Origin: Chryseobacterium sp.
Lineage (GTDB): Bacteria > Bacteroidota > Bacteroidia > Flavobacteriales > Weeksellaceae
Reading direction: 5' to 3'
NCBI GenBank assembly: GCA_031277615.1
Contig: JAITMC010000021.1
Span: 35,592 to 99,591, forward strand
DNA: 64,000 bases
Of this stretch, positions 1-8,687 are shown in pieces (within the stretch, counting starts at the first letter, position 1; each line of letters starts with the position of its first letter). The notes under the pieces are model-generated. The model was not told where the DNA came from. It saw only the letters and a list, made by a program, of their open reading frames with translations, and did not search any database. The position numbers and the translations under genes are program-made.

Positions 1-137
1 ACGATATAGGTTCTTCCGGCTTCCAGATTAGAATAGTTATTTTTTGAAATATCTTCACTGTACTTGGTGGTAGCACAAGATGAAATAACAAATAAAGACG
101 TTAGTAAAGATGATTTTAAAAGTACAGATGCTCTCAT
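1..137 (-). CDS. Lipoprotein, C-terminus cut off by the window edge
   Basis: The frame starts with ATG at 137 and runs off the left edge after 45 codons. The product begins MRASVLLKSSLLTSLFVISS and then Cys, a lipoprotein signal peptide with a basic start, a hydrophobic core and a VISSC lipobox, so the mature protein should be lipid-anchored. The visible mature part (ATTKYSEDISKNNYSNLEAG) is polar and not recognised. It lies 69 bases downstream of the GH3-type gene on the same strand and has its own TAAATTTG promoter box. Function unknown; the lipoprotein call is fairly firm. Confidence 0.7.
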   Translation of the reverse strand, partial: MRASVLLKSSLLTSLFVISSCATTKYSEDISKNNYSNLEAGRTYI

Positions 138-155
138 TATTATTTTTTAGTTTTC

Positions 156-163
156 CAAATTTA
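156..163 (-). promoter_or_regulatory. Bacteroidota -7 promoter box (TAAATTTG)
   Basis: TAAATTTG on the minus strand matches the Bacteroidota sigma-factor -7 consensus TAnnTTTG. It lies about 20 bases upstream of the ATG of the cut-off lipoprotein. No clear -33 element was identified. Confidence 0.5.
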
Positions 164-206
164 TAATTTTTTTCCAATATATGTTTTTGGAATTGAAAAA
201 ATATCT

Positions 207-1706
207 CTAAAATTTATGAAGTTCTAAGAGATCTGCTATTTTTCTGTCATTGGCAAGTCTCGGTATTTTATTCTGTCCACCCAGTTTTCCCTGAGATTTG
301 GCATATTCATGGAACGCGTTCTTCTTCAGTGGAGTAATCTGCAGTTTCCGGAGAATATTTCCGGAGATCAGATCATCATAATAGGTATTCCGCTTACGGA
401 GCTGGTCATCCAGTTCGTTTCTGAATTCATCCAGATTTTCAGGCTGTTTTTCAAATTCTATCAGCCATTCGTGATAGGGAAGCCCTTCAGCCGGATTTAC
501 CTGAGGAGCGAGATGAAATTCTGTGATCTGTGCAGGATGCTTTTCAAGAGTAGCTTTCATGGCTTCCTCTACCTCAAAGGCAATCACATGCTCTCCGAAT
601 GCAGACGTGAAATGTTTGGTTCTCCCACTTACCAGTATCCGGTAGGGTGCTTTATCTATAAACCGTACCACGTCTCCGATAGAATAGGCCCAAAGCCCGG
701 AATTCGTCGTAAGGATCAGGGCATAATCTTTATGAAGCTCCACTTCTTTTAAGGTAAGTCTTCTTGCACCGTGCTTTCCATAGTCTTCAAGAGGAATGAA
801 TTCATAAAAAATTCCGTGGTTGGTTAAAAGAAGAAGTCCTTCTTTGGTATAATCATCCTGGAATGCAAAAAATCCTTCAGAAGCAGGAAAGGTCTGTACA
901 ATGTCTACTTTTCCCCCTAAAAGCTCTTCCATCTTATCCCGGTAAGGCTCATAGTTTACGCCTCCGGTAACGATCAGCTGAAGATGAGGAAAAAGCTGCT
1001 TGATCTTTTTGTCGTGTTTTTCTGTGAGTTTTTCAAAATACATCACCAGCCACGGTGGTATTCCGGAGATCAGGGTCATATTTTCCTTTTCTGTTTCCTC
1101 AATGATCTTATCTACTTTTGCCTCCCAGTCTTCCATCATATTGGTTTCCCAGCTCGGAAGCCTGTTTTTCTGAAGATAGGCAGGAATATGATGCGCTACA
1201 ATGCCGGAAAGACGTCCCGTTTTAATTCCGAAAACCTCTTCCAGCTCAGGACTTCCCTGAAGAAAGATCATTTTTCCATTAACGAAATCAGCATTGTTCT
1301 TTTGAGAAATATAATGAAAGAGAGCACTTTGGGCTCCGGCGATCTGAAACGGCATCCCTTCTTTAGAGATAGGAATATATTTCGATCCGGAAGTGGTACC
1401 CGATGTTTTGGCAAAATATTCAGGGGTTTCTGTCCATAGAATATTTGCCTGGCCTTTCTTTACTCTTTCGATATAAGGTTTTAAACCTTCATAGTCCGCA
1501 ACCGGAACTTTTTCCTGAAAATCCTTGACTGAATGAATGTTTTCAAAATCATGTTCCCGCCCGAAAAGCGTTTTCTGAGCGGTCTTTACAAGAGATAAAA
1601 GCAGAGCTTCCTGGTCCTGCTCAGCATTTTTTTTGAATTCTTCGGCCTTCCGGACATGCTTTTTTGCCCAGATCAGTGCTGTGTTTTTCTTGATGAAGTT
1701 TAACAT
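207..1706 (-). CDS. GH3-family acyl-acid amido synthetase-like protein
   Basis: A 499-residue protein of the GH3 family, which belongs to the adenylate-forming (ANL) superfamily. Plant members use ATP to join an acyl acid to an amino acid; the bacterial substrate is not known. The nucleotide-binding motif TSGTTSGSKY is at residues 101-110. Further GH3-like signatures are GGVNYEPYRDKM, the acyl-adenylate loop QTFPASEGFFAFQ and YSIGDVVRF. Length is near that of other bacterial members and the frame is intact. The start at 1706 gives a lysine-rich N-terminal helix and no signal peptide, so it should be cytoplasmic. The gene downstream is a lipoprotein with its own promoter box. The family call is strong and the reaction is inferred. 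Confidence 0.88.
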   Translation of the reverse strand: MLNFIKKNTALIWAKKHVRKAEEFKKNAEQDQEALLLSLVKTAQKTLFGREHDFENIHSVKDFQEKVPVADYEGLKPYIERVKKGQANILWTETPEYFAKTSGTTSGSKYIPISKEGMPFQIAGAQSALFHYISQKNNADFVNGKMIFLQGSPELEEVFGIKTGRLSGIVAHHIPAYLQKNRLPSWETNMMEDWEAKVDKIIEETEKENMTLISGIPPWLVMYFEKLTEKHDKKIKQLFPHLQLIVTGGVNYEPYRDKMEELLGGKVDIVQTFPASEGFFAFQDDYTKEGLLLLTNHGIFYEFIPLEDYGKHGARRLTLKEVELHKDYALILTTNSGLWAYSIGDVVRFIDKAPYRILVSGRTKHFTSAFGEHVIAFEVEEAMKATLEKHPAQITEFHLAPQVNPAEGLPYHEWLIEFEKQPENLDEFRNELDDQLRKRNTYYDDLISGNILRKLQITPLKKNAFHEYAKSQGKLGGQNKIPRLANDRKIADLLELHKF

Positions 1707-1710
1707 GGTT

Positions 1711-1718
1711 CAAATTTA
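1711..1718 (-). promoter_or_regulatory. Possible -7 box (TAAATTTG) only four bases from the GH3 start
   Basis: TAAATTTG on the minus strand ends four bases before the ATG at 1706. If used, the transcript would be leaderless or nearly so. It may equally be chance in AT-rich DNA. Confidence 0.3.
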
Positions 1719-1762
1719 TAAATAAGTACAGAATCTGAAATCATTTATCAACAATAAGTCAC

Positions 1763-1793
1763 AAAAAAAAACCAGTGAAACAGTTCACCGGTT
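1763..1793 (-). terminator. Rho-independent terminator of the 81-residue repeat protein gene
   Basis: On the minus strand AACCGGTGAA pairs with TTCACTGGTT (ten pairs, one G-U, four-base loop) and is followed by eight T. It sits 40 bases past the stop codon at 1835. Confidence 0.8.
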
Positions 1794-1834
1794 CTTCGAA
1801 ATTTGATTATGAAAATAACAACTATATGTTGAGT

Positions 1835-2080
1835 TTACTTGTTTTGCTTGTACCTTTTATCTGGGGTACCGTCTTTTTTTAGTTTTTTGTTCTCCTTGTA
1901 CCGCTTATCTGGAGTACCGTCTTTTTTCATTTTGGCAGCCGGTTTTGCGGTTTTGGCTTCAGGAGCTTTTACTGTTTTTGTTGTTTGATGAGGGGCCGGG
2001 CTTGTAGCCGGAGCAGTCTGTTGGGCCGTTGCAAATCCCAGTCCAAGAGCCAGAGACATTGCTGTTAATAATTTTTTCAT
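1835..2080 (-). CDS. Small secreted basic protein with a 14-residue tandem repeat
   Basis: An 81-residue protein. Residues 1-19 form a signal peptide (MKKLLTAMSLALGLGFATA) followed by a Gln/Thr/Ala/Pro/Lys-rich linker. The C-terminus is two copies of KKDGTPDKRYKxNK, at residues 52-65 and 68-81, differing only at x (Glu or Gln). The mature protein is very basic, so nucleic acid, LPS or other anionic polymer binding is conceivable, but this is a guess from charge. It has its own terminator and stands alone between intergenic regions. I recognise no named family. The start is supported by the signal peptide. Confidence 0.7.
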   Translation of the reverse strand: MKKLLTAMSLALGLGFATAQQTAPATSPAPHQTTKTVKAPEAKTAKPAAKMKKDGTPDKRYKENKKLKKDGTPDKRYKQNK

Positions 2081-2592
2081 GAGGTTTTAATGTTTGTTTC
2101 TTAAGTAAAGATATACAAAAAGCGGGCTGAAAAAATGGCTGCTGTTAAACTTAACTAAAGTTTATCAGTGCTTAAAAAAATATTAAAGTAACGGCATATC
2201 ATCAGGAACAACGGTTAAATCAAGTGCTGATGGAACACTTTACTGAAAAGAATAGTATTGTTAAGAATTATTTCGATCGCAAAGAAACTGCACTCAGTAA
2301 AGGCACCAAACTATCTGACAAATGAATATAAATTGTAATCCCTGCTGAGTGAAACGCCATTGCGGACAAAAAAATATTCATCGTACGGTTAAAAAAATTA
2401 GCGACCATAGCGTTTAGAAAAAAAATATAGTCATCTTAACAGGTATGTTTTTTCAAACTCGGATAATACTAACCTTTTCGCAAATAACACAATCAACTCA
2501 TCAATTACCCGAATGCTTTATTGAATCAACTCTGTTGATCCTCATCTTTGCCTCGTGAAATCAACAGTACAATTCAAAAATCCGTAAAAAAC
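2081..2592. other. Intergenic region of about 510 bases, no convincing gene
   Basis: AT-rich. A 48-codon open stretch on the plus strand (about 2180-2325) has no good start before an internal ATG at 2230 and no recognisable product. A minus-strand frame over 2277-2375 also opens briefly. A short inverted repeat (ATCAAC/GTTGAT) is near 2525-2539. The stretch may hold a decayed gene, but nothing can be named. Confidence 0.4.
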
Positions 2593-2618
2593 AAAAAAGC
2601 CCGCTTATAAAACAGGCT
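2593..2618 (-). terminator. Rho-independent terminator of the small lipoprotein gene
   Basis: Minus-strand AGCCTG pairs with CGGGCT (six pairs, one U-G) around a nine-base loop and is followed by a run of six T. It lies 25 bases beyond the stop codon at 2643. Confidence 0.65.
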
Positions 2619-2642
2619 CTTATGTAAGTATGAATAGTTGAT

Positions 2643-3035
2643 TTATCGTGTACAATTGGCGGTCCATGTTTTGCCGTCCTTTATATACAGGATTTTAAGT
2701 TCATCATTGTCAATTCTGATATAAGAAGTGGCATTGGATCCTACCATCACCAGGGTATGATCTCCCTGTTGCTGAAATTCTACTCCGTTAAGATCGGGAA
2801 TACTGTTGGAGAACGCAAAGTTATATTTTGTTCCACTGGCGATTTTAGTTACGAAAACGCTACCTTCATTGGTGTTGATATTCGTGTCTCCGTCCGTATA
2901 AGAAACACTTCCTTTATACGTTCCTGCAAAGAAGTCATTGTTTACCGGATCATCATCGTCACTACAAGATGAAAAAGATAATGCCGTGAAAAATACCAGC
3001 ATACAAATTCCTAAAATTCTAATTGCTTTTTTCAT
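2643..3035 (-). CDS. Small lipoprotein of unknown function
   Basis: A 130-residue protein with a lipoprotein signal: MKKAIRILG, a hydrophobic core and the lipobox LSFSSC, with Cys about residue 24. Next comes SDDDDPVNNDFF, an acidic tether of the kind common on Bacteroidota lipoproteins and compatible with surface export. The rest (GTYKGSVSYTDGD, later GDHTLVMVGSN and YIKDGKTWTANC) looks like a small beta-barrel or calycin-type fold, which is an inference from alternating hydrophobic residues. It is transcribed away from mfd and followed by its own terminator, so it is probably monocistronic. No named family recognised. Confidence 0.65.
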   Translation of the reverse strand: MKKAIRILGICMLVFFTALSFSSCSDDDDPVNNDFFAGTYKGSVSYTDGDTNINTNEGSVFVTKIASGTKYNFAFSNSIPDLNGVEFQQQGDHTLVMVGSNATSYIRIDNDELKILYIKDGKTWTANCTR

Positions 3036-3220
3036 AATCTTATTTCTTTAAAAGTTTGGTTAAAGGAAAATTTTCAAACTTTATGCCATGGATAAAAACA
3101 GCAATTATTTTAACTAATAATTAAATAAATTGGTAAAAATTTATGATTTGGGTATGTATTTGTTAAGTTTTTATCTGTATTATCTTATTTATAAGATTCT
3201 GTAACGGAGAAAAATATCCG

Positions 3221-3228
3221 TATCTTTG
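3221..3228 (+). promoter_or_regulatory. -7 promoter box of mfd (TATCTTTG)
   Basis: TATCTTTG matches TAnnTTTG and lies 61 bases upstream of the mfd start, leaving a leader of about 55 bases. Confidence 0.6.
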
Positions 3229-3289
3229 CCATAAAGACACGGTTTCGGAGAACTTCCGAAATCGCTTTTGTCGTTTACACCATTACAAT

Positions 3290-6200
3290 ATGATGCAGCT
3301 AAAACCTATCAACGAAAAATTTCTCCCTGACCTGCTTCAGAAAGAATTCGGAAAAGAAATTTTTGAACAGCTGGAAAACAGCAGACATATTTCTGTAAAA
3401 GGAAGTGCCGGATCTTCAGTATCTGTTTTTAGTGCCGAACTCTTTCTTACCCGGAAAAAAACAATTCTTTATCTGGTAGATGACAAGGAAGATGCTCTGT
3501 ATGCGAATACGGAGATGGAGGATCTGTTGGGAAAAGACAAGGTTCTTTATTTTCCGGCTACCCATATGGAGCCCTATCAGGTTGAAAAGACCCAGAATGC
3601 CAATCTCGTACTGAGGACTGAGGTTCTGAATAAGATCAATTCAGGAAGGTCCCCGAAAGTCATTGTAGCCTATGCCGGAGCATTATCTGAAAAGGTCCTT
3701 AAAAAAGAAGATTTTAAGGCGATTTCCCACCATATTAAAACCGGAGATCAACTGGATTTTGACTTTGTAGATGAGCTGCTTAATCATTATCATTTCCAGC
3801 AGGCAGATTTCGTATCCGAACCTGGAGAGTTTTCGGTAAGAGGAGGAATTGTAGATGTCTTTTCCTTTTCCCATGAAAAACCTTACCGGATCACCTTTTT
3901 TGGGAATGAAGTGGAAAGCATCAAAACGTTCGATATCGAAACACAGCTTTCCGTAGACAAAGTGAAAGAATTTCAGCTGGTTTCCAATATGAATTTTTCA
4001 GTGACGGGAACCCGCGTTTCCCTGTTTCAGCTTTTACCGGAAGGAAGTTTTATTGTTTCCAGAAATGGCGCAGTAGGCATGCAGAAAATCCGGACCTTTT
4101 ACGAAAAATCTCTGGAGAAATATGAAACTTTAAATAAAGATATCGCTCACAGAACGCCACAGGAACTGTTTATTTCCGATCAGGAGTTTTTGTTCGATTA
4201 TAAAAAATTTAGCACTATTGATTTTGCCGGGATTTCTATGGAAGGTCTTAAAGAACAGACTGAAATCAAAATAGAACAGCTTCCCCAGCCATCCTTCCAT
4301 AAAAACTTTGAGCTGCTGATTGAAGATCTTGAAGAAAAACAGCAGGCAGGATATGATACCTGGATTTCGTTTTCAACTGAAAAACAAAAAGAAAGACTCG
4401 AGTCAATCTTTGAAGAGCTGGAACATGAACTTCCTTTTAAAAGCTTTAAATCTGAGTTGCATGAAGGATTCGTAGATAATAGTCATAAACTGCTGGTATA
4501 TACCGATCACCAGATTTTTGACCGATACCAGAGATACAAAGCTAAAAATACATTCGCCAAATCGGAACAGCTGACCCTGAAAGACCTGATGTCACTCAAA
4601 ATCGGTGATTATATTGCTCATATCGATCACGGGATCGGAAAATTCATGGGCCTTGTAAAAGTGAATAATGACGGTAAAATCCAGGAATGTTTTAAGCTAA
4701 GCTATAAAAACGGGGATCTTTTATATGTAAGCATCCACTCTCTGCATAAGATTTCCAAATATAACGGGCCGGACGGAAAAGAAATTGTGCTCAGTAAACT
4801 TGGTTCACCTGTCTGGAAGTCGCTGAAACAGAAGACGAAAGCTAAAGTTAAGCAGATTGCTTTCGACCTTATTAAATTATATGCTCAAAGGAAGACCGCA
4901 AAAGGATTTGCCTATACGCCGGATTCTTATCTGCAGAATGAGCTGGAAGCCAGCTTTATTTATGAAGATACGCCGGACCAGGAAAAAGCAACAGTAGATG
5001 TAAAGAAAGATATGGAAGCGGATACGGTGATGGATCGCCTGGTTTGCGGAGATGTAGGATTCGGGAAAACAGAAGTTGCCATTCGGGCTGCCTTTAAAGC
5101 GGCAACAGATGGGAAGCAGGTCGCAGTGCTGGTGCCTACAACAATTCTGGCCTTCCAGCATTACAGAAGCTTTAAGGAAAGACTGAAGGATTTTCCGGTG
5201 AATGTTTCCTATGTGAACCGCTTCAGAACCGCTAAACAGAAATCAGAAACACTGGAAGATCTTAAAAACGGGAAAGTAGATATTATTATCGGAACCCATC
5301 AGCTGGTAAGCAGCTCGGTGAAATTTAAAGATCTGGGATTGCTGATCATTGATGAAGAGCATAAATTCGGGGTTTCAGTAAAGGATAAACTGAAAACCCT
5401 TAAAAGCAATGTAGATACTCTTACACTGACGGCTACTCCTATTCCGAGAACTTTACAGTTTTCCCTGATGGCAGCAAGAGATCTTTCCGTGATCAAGACA
5501 CCGCCGCCCAACAGGCAGCCGGTTGATACCCATCTGGTTGGTTTCAACGAAGAAACGATTCGTGATGCGGTTTCCTATGAACTTCAGAGAGACGGGCAGG
5601 TTTATTTCATCAATAACAGAATTGAAAACCTGAAAGATATTGCCGGGCTTATTCAGCGGCTGGTTCCTGATGCAAGAGTGATTACAGGTCATGGCCAGAT
5701 GGAAGGAAAGCAGCTGGAAAAAAATGTCCTGGACTTTATGGATGGGAAATATGATGTGCTGGTTTCTACAACCATTGTGGAAAGTGGAGTGGATGTTCCT
5801 AATGCGAATACCATTTTCATCAATGATGCCCAGCGTTTCGGGATGGCAGACCTTCACCAGATGAGAGGAAGGGTAGGACGAAGCAACAGAAAGGCATTCT
5901 GCTACTTGATTACCCCTCCATACGATATGATGACTTCCGATGCCAGGAAACGTCTGGAAGCTATTGAACAGTTTTCTGATCTGGGCAGCGGCTTCCAGAT
6001 TGCCATGAAAGATCTGGAAATCAGGGGGGCGGGAGATCTTCTCGGAGCAGAGCAAAGCGGTTTTATCAATGAAATGGGTTTTGAAACCTATCAGAAGCTG
6101 ATGCAGGAAGCCCTTGAAGAATTAAAAGACGATGCCGATTTTGAAAATTTATTTGATAATGAGGAAGACCGTCAAAAACTCTTTAAATCCGTCAAAGAAG

Positions 6201-6661
6201 TCAATATTGATACGGATCTTGAGCTGATGCTTCCTGACTTTTATATTTCCAATACGGAAGAAAGACTGCTTTTATACCAGAAAATTGCTGAGATCAATAA
6301 TGAAAAAGAGCTTCACTGGTTTGAGCTTGAACTGATTGACCGTTTTGGCCCGCTTCCGAAAGAAGCTGTAAATCTGTTGAAAAGTGTTTCTCTGAAATGG
6401 CTGGCAGCTGATATCGGTTTTGATAAAATCGTCATGAAGAACGGGGTTTTCTTAGGCTATTTTCCGGGAAATCCACAGGATAAGTTTTATCAGACCGACC
6501 GTTTCAGGCATATCATCAGCTATTTAACCCAAAATCCTGCTGAAGCACAGCTTAAAGAAAAAATAGGAAAAGAAGGGAATCAGCTGATGATGAGAAAAGA
6601 GCGGGTGAAAAATGTAGATGAAGTGAATTCGCTGCTTAAAACCATTATTGAGCATGAATAA
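3290..6661 (+). CDS. mfd: Transcription-repair coupling factor Mfd
   Basis: An SF2 ATP-dependent DNA translocase of 1123 residues (E. coli Mfd is about 1150). It pushes or releases RNA polymerase stalled at lesions and recruits UvrA. Seen in order: an N-terminal UvrB-like region with HMEPYQVEKTQNANL and GEFSVRGGIVDVFSF; the CarD-like RNA polymerase interaction domain from about residue 434 (LKIGDYIAHIDHGIGKFMGL); helicase motif I CGDVGFGKTEVA about 587-598; the DEEH box in LLIIDEEHKFGV about 685; motif III TLTATPIPRTL; motif VI with MRGRVGRSNR; and the C-terminal TRCF domain. Two adjacent ATG codons (3290 and 3293) are possible starts. It is followed by a strong terminator, so it is likely transcribed alone. 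Confidence 0.97.
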   Translation: MMQLKPINEKFLPDLLQKEFGKEIFEQLENSRHISVKGSAGSSVSVFSAELFLTRKKTILYLVDDKEDALYANTEMEDLLGKDKVLYFPATHMEPYQVEKTQNANLVLRTEVLNKINSGRSPKVIVAYAGALSEKVLKKEDFKAISHHIKTGDQLDFDFVDELLNHYHFQQADFVSEPGEFSVRGGIVDVFSFSHEKPYRITFFGNEVESIKTFDIETQLSVDKVKEFQLVSNMNFSVTGTRVSLFQLLPEGSFIVSRNGAVGMQKIRTFYEKSLEKYETLNKDIAHRTPQELFISDQEFLFDYKKFSTIDFAGISMEGLKEQTEIKIEQLPQPSFHKNFELLIEDLEEKQQAGYDTWISFSTEKQKERLESIFEELEHELPFKSFKSELHEGFVDNSHKLLVYTDHQIFDRYQRYKAKNTFAKSEQLTLKDLMSLKIGDYIAHIDHGIGKFMGLVKVNNDGKIQECFKLSYKNGDLLYVSIHSLHKISKYNGPDGKEIVLSKLGSPVWKSLKQKTKAKVKQIAFDLIKLYAQRKTAKGFAYTPDSYLQNELEASFIYEDTPDQEKATVDVKKDMEADTVMDRLVCGDVGFGKTEVAIRAAFKAATDGKQVAVLVPTTILAFQHYRSFKERLKDFPVNVSYVNRFRTAKQKSETLEDLKNGKVDIIIGTHQLVSSSVKFKDLGLLIIDEEHKFGVSVKDKLKTLKSNVDTLTLTATPIPRTLQFSLMAARDLSVIKTPPPNRQPVDTHLVGFNEETIRDAVSYELQRDGQVYFINNRIENLKDIAGLIQRLVPDARVITGHGQMEGKQLEKNVLDFMDGKYDVLVSTTIVESGVDVPNANTIFINDAQRFGMADLHQMRGRVGRSNRKAFCYLITPPYDMMTSDARKRLEAIEQFSDLGSGFQIAMKDLEIRGAGDLLGAEQSGFINEMGFETYQKLMQEALEELKDDADFENLFDNEEDRQKLFKSVKEVNIDTDLELMLPDFYISNTEERLLLYQKIAEINNEKELHWFELELIDRFGPLPKEAVNLLKSVSLKWLAADIGFDKIVMKNGVFLGYFPGNPQDKFYQTDRFRHIISYLTQNPAEAQLKEKIGKEGNQLMMRKERVKNVDEVNSLLKTIIEHE

Positions 6662-6731
6662 AATATGCTGTTCTTCTGTCGTTCCATGAATTTTCAACCG
6701 ACTGGAACAGAGCAATTTTTATTAAAAAAAT

Positions 6732-6770
6732 AAAATATCTGAAAAATTTACTTTTCAGATATTTTTTTTG
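6732..6770 (+). terminator. Rho-independent terminator of mfd
   Basis: A perfect stem AAAATATCTGAAAA / TTTTCAGATATTTT with a six-base loop, followed by further T, 70 bases after the mfd stop. Confidence 0.85.
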
Positions 6771-7023
6771 TTGATAAACTTCATAAAAAATAAGGTCATT
6801 TTAGAATGTTTAAAACTGCTTAAAATCACTGTACAATGATTAAAAATAAATCGATAATCCTTTCTATGATTGAGTTTGAAGATGGTTTTATGCTGTAAAT
6901 AAAGGAAAATGAGATGTTGTGTAGAAATAATTCTACTTTTTTGTACAACTAATTCTATTGCGTAAGTGCTTTATTTCTACATGTTTAGAATTAATTAACT
7001 GGAATTTTTTGGTTAAAAATTTG
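6771..7023. other. Intergenic region with a small hairpin and T run
   Basis: AT-rich DNA without a plausible gene. At 6921-6936 GTAGAA pairs with TTCTAC around a four-base loop and is followed by seven T, a terminator-like shape with no coding gene directly before it. It could end a short untranslated RNA or be chance. Confidence 0.35.
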
Positions 7024-7031
7024 TACCTTTG
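7024..7031 (+). promoter_or_regulatory. -7 promoter box of the three-gene fibre-like operon (TACCTTTG)
   Basis: TACCTTTG matches TAnnTTTG and ends 11 bases before the ATG at 7043. A GTG at 7031 that would lengthen the frame lies inside the box, so translation should start at 7043 from a very short leader. Confidence 0.6.
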
Positions 7032-7042
7032 TGACCCTAATT

Positions 7043-7864
7043 ATGAAAAAAATTATATTTTACAGCGCATTTGTACTTATATCATTTTGTACCAAAGCGC
7101 AGGTGGGAATCGGGACTGCTTCTCCAAAATCAACACTTGATGTAAACGGGAAGACCACCTTGAGAAAAGAACTTAGAGTAGGCGGCAATTCAGCCGACAC
7201 AGGGGATGCCGGGCTTAATGGCCAGGTTTTGGTTTCACAGGGAGAAGGACTGCCCCCTGTATGGAAATCTTTGAAAGTTTCCTTTATGGAAGAGGGACAG
7301 TACAAATTGATCAATTCGTATGTGTCTTCAGATCAGATCGGTATCAGCGATCTCTCCAATGGAGTGGCAGGTGATAATATCTACAAAAATAATGTAGGTG
7401 ATGATATTACAGATACTTCAAAAGGAGTGTGGAAGAAAATTGAAGGACTGAAGAACAGCTTCGTAATCAAAAACGGGAAAAACAGGCTTACTTATCAGTT
7501 TCAGACCGGTGCGGAGATTAAAGCTCCGGCGGCTCAGACCTCCCAGAACATAGGCTTTACATGCGGAGTGTTCAGAAACGGAAAACTTGTTGCCGTACGC
7601 CCGGACAGGATTACTTCAAATAATAATTCCGCAAAAGCAGGACTGCAGGAGTATATTTTTACCCTTAATTATACCGAACAGGATGTTCCTACAGGCCAGC
7701 AGGTTCTGGAGGTGGCATGTCGTAAGATCAACTCTTCCAGTCTAAACTCCCAATTTACCATAGGACGTAATATATCTAATGACAATACGGTTTCCAATGC
7801 ATTTACTCTTGAATCTATTATGAAGATTGATGTCATTGAATATGTAACCTATAAAAACAATTAA
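7043..7864 (+). CDS. Secreted fibre-like surface protein, paralog 1 of 3
   Basis: A 273-residue protein with signal peptide MKKIIFYSAFVLISFCTKAQ. The mature N-terminus VGIGTASPKSTLDVNG matches the V-G-I-G/N-T-x-x-P-x-x-x-L-D-V-N-G motif, widespread in flavobacterial surface proteins and phage-tail-fibre-like proteins, where it begins trimeric beta-rich stalks. A KELRVGG linker and a C-terminal domain follow, with two conserved cysteine motifs: TCGVFRNGKLVAVR and VLEVACRKI. Start chosen at ATG 7043, not GTG 7031, because the promoter box overlaps the latter. It heads an operon with two paralogs (7 bases, then an overlap). Role unknown; a surface or matrix protein is inferred. Confidence 0.75.
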   Translation: MKKIIFYSAFVLISFCTKAQVGIGTASPKSTLDVNGKTTLRKELRVGGNSADTGDAGLNGQVLVSQGEGLPPVWKSLKVSFMEEGQYKLINSYVSSDQIGISDLSNGVAGDNIYKNNVGDDITDTSKGVWKKIEGLKNSFVIKNGKNRLTYQFQTGAEIKAPAAQTSQNIGFTCGVFRNGKLVAVRPDRITSNNNSAKAGLQEYIFTLNYTEQDVPTGQQVLEVACRKINSSSLNSQFTIGRNISNDNTVSNAFTLESIMKIDVIEYVTYKNN

Positions 7865-7871
7865 TCCATTG

Positions 7872-8687
7872 ATGAAAAAAATAATATTAACTCTGTTTCT
7901 CGGAGCAGGGCTGCTATTGTCCGGACAGGTGGGTATCAATACCGATACTCCGAAAGCAAAACTGGACGTAAACGGAGATCTTAATCTTAGAAATAAAATT
8001 GTTGTTCTGAATACTACAGACGGAAGTCTTTCACAGGGGAACCATGATCAGCTCCTTGTGTCGCAGGGAGAAGGCTATCCGCCGATCTGGAAATCACTGC
8101 GTATCCCGGAATATGAACCGAATAAATTTTACCTGATATTCAACAATTCCTTTTCAGACAGGAAAGGGATAAAATTCACCAGTTCAGAGCAGTTTGGGAC
8201 AGCTGCCCGAAGTACTGCCTTTGTAAAAGGAACACACATTGATAATCTGGCAGGATTCAAGAAAATTCCAGGGCTTTCCCAGCCGATCAAAATATTCAGT
8301 GAAACAAGTAAAACCTATTTCCAGTTTGAGACGGTAGTACAGGCCAATTTTCCGGCTAACAAAACAACGGATATTTCCATAGATTATGCATGTGGAATTT
8401 TTGTGGATGACAAGCTGGTCAATATGAGACAGAGAAACCTTAAAGCGAGTAGTGCAGCCAGTACTTTTATTACCCATAATCAGATCGGGGTGATTGAAAA
8501 TCTTTCAAAAGGCGATCATTCGGTAAGTGTAGCCTGCTCAAGGATTGCCTCTTATGAAACAGGAAGTAATGTTGTATTGGCAATCGGTATCAATGCGGCA
8601 GACAATATCAATGATTTCATTACACAGTCTTCGCTTAAGGTGGATGTTTATGAAATTCCTCAGGTCTTTAAACCTATTATCAACTAA
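7872..8687 (+). CDS. Secreted fibre-like surface protein, paralog 2 of 3
   Basis: A 271-residue protein with signal peptide MKKIILTLFLGAGLLLSG, then QVGINTDTPKAKLDVNG and LNLRNKI, the same mature start as its neighbours. The C-terminal domain repeats the paralog signatures YACGIFVDDKLVNMR and VSVACSRI. A central segment (FKKIPGLSQPIKIFSETSKT) corresponds to WKKIEGLKNSFVIKNGKN in paralog 1. A TTG just before the ATG would add one residue; ATG at 7872 is preferred. It lies seven bases after paralog 1, and its stop codon shares a base with the start of paralog 3. The family has no name I recognise. Confidence 0.75.
   Translation: MKKIILTLFLGAGLLLSGQVGINTDTPKAKLDVNGDLNLRNKIVVLNTTDGSLSQGNHDQLLVSQGEGYPPIWKSLRIPEYEPNKFYLIFNNSFSDRKGIKFTSSEQFGTAARSTAFVKGTHIDNLAGFKKIPGLSQPIKIFSETSKTYFQFETVVQANFPANKTTDISIDYACGIFVDDKLVNMRQRNLKASSAASTFITHNQIGVIENLSKGDHSVSVACSRIASYETGSNVVLAIGINAADNINDFITQSSLKVDVYEIPQVFKPIIN

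Noticed and set aside
984-1439. 151-codon plus-strand open frame inside the GH3-type gene
   Set aside because: Antisense to an intact conserved gene and rich in Phe and Cys, as expected from a shadow frame.
2160-2440. Possible decayed gene: a 48-codon open stretch on the plus strand and short minus-strand pieces faintly like the start of a Crp/Fnr regulator
   Set aside because: The minus-strand resemblance needs a frameshift and only a few residues fit; the plus-strand stretch has no good start and no recognisable product. Neither can be told from chance without a search.
5453-6055. 200-codon minus-strand open frame inside mfd
   Set aside because: It is antisense to conserved helicase motifs of mfd, has no promoter or signal, and its product looks like a codon-bias shadow.
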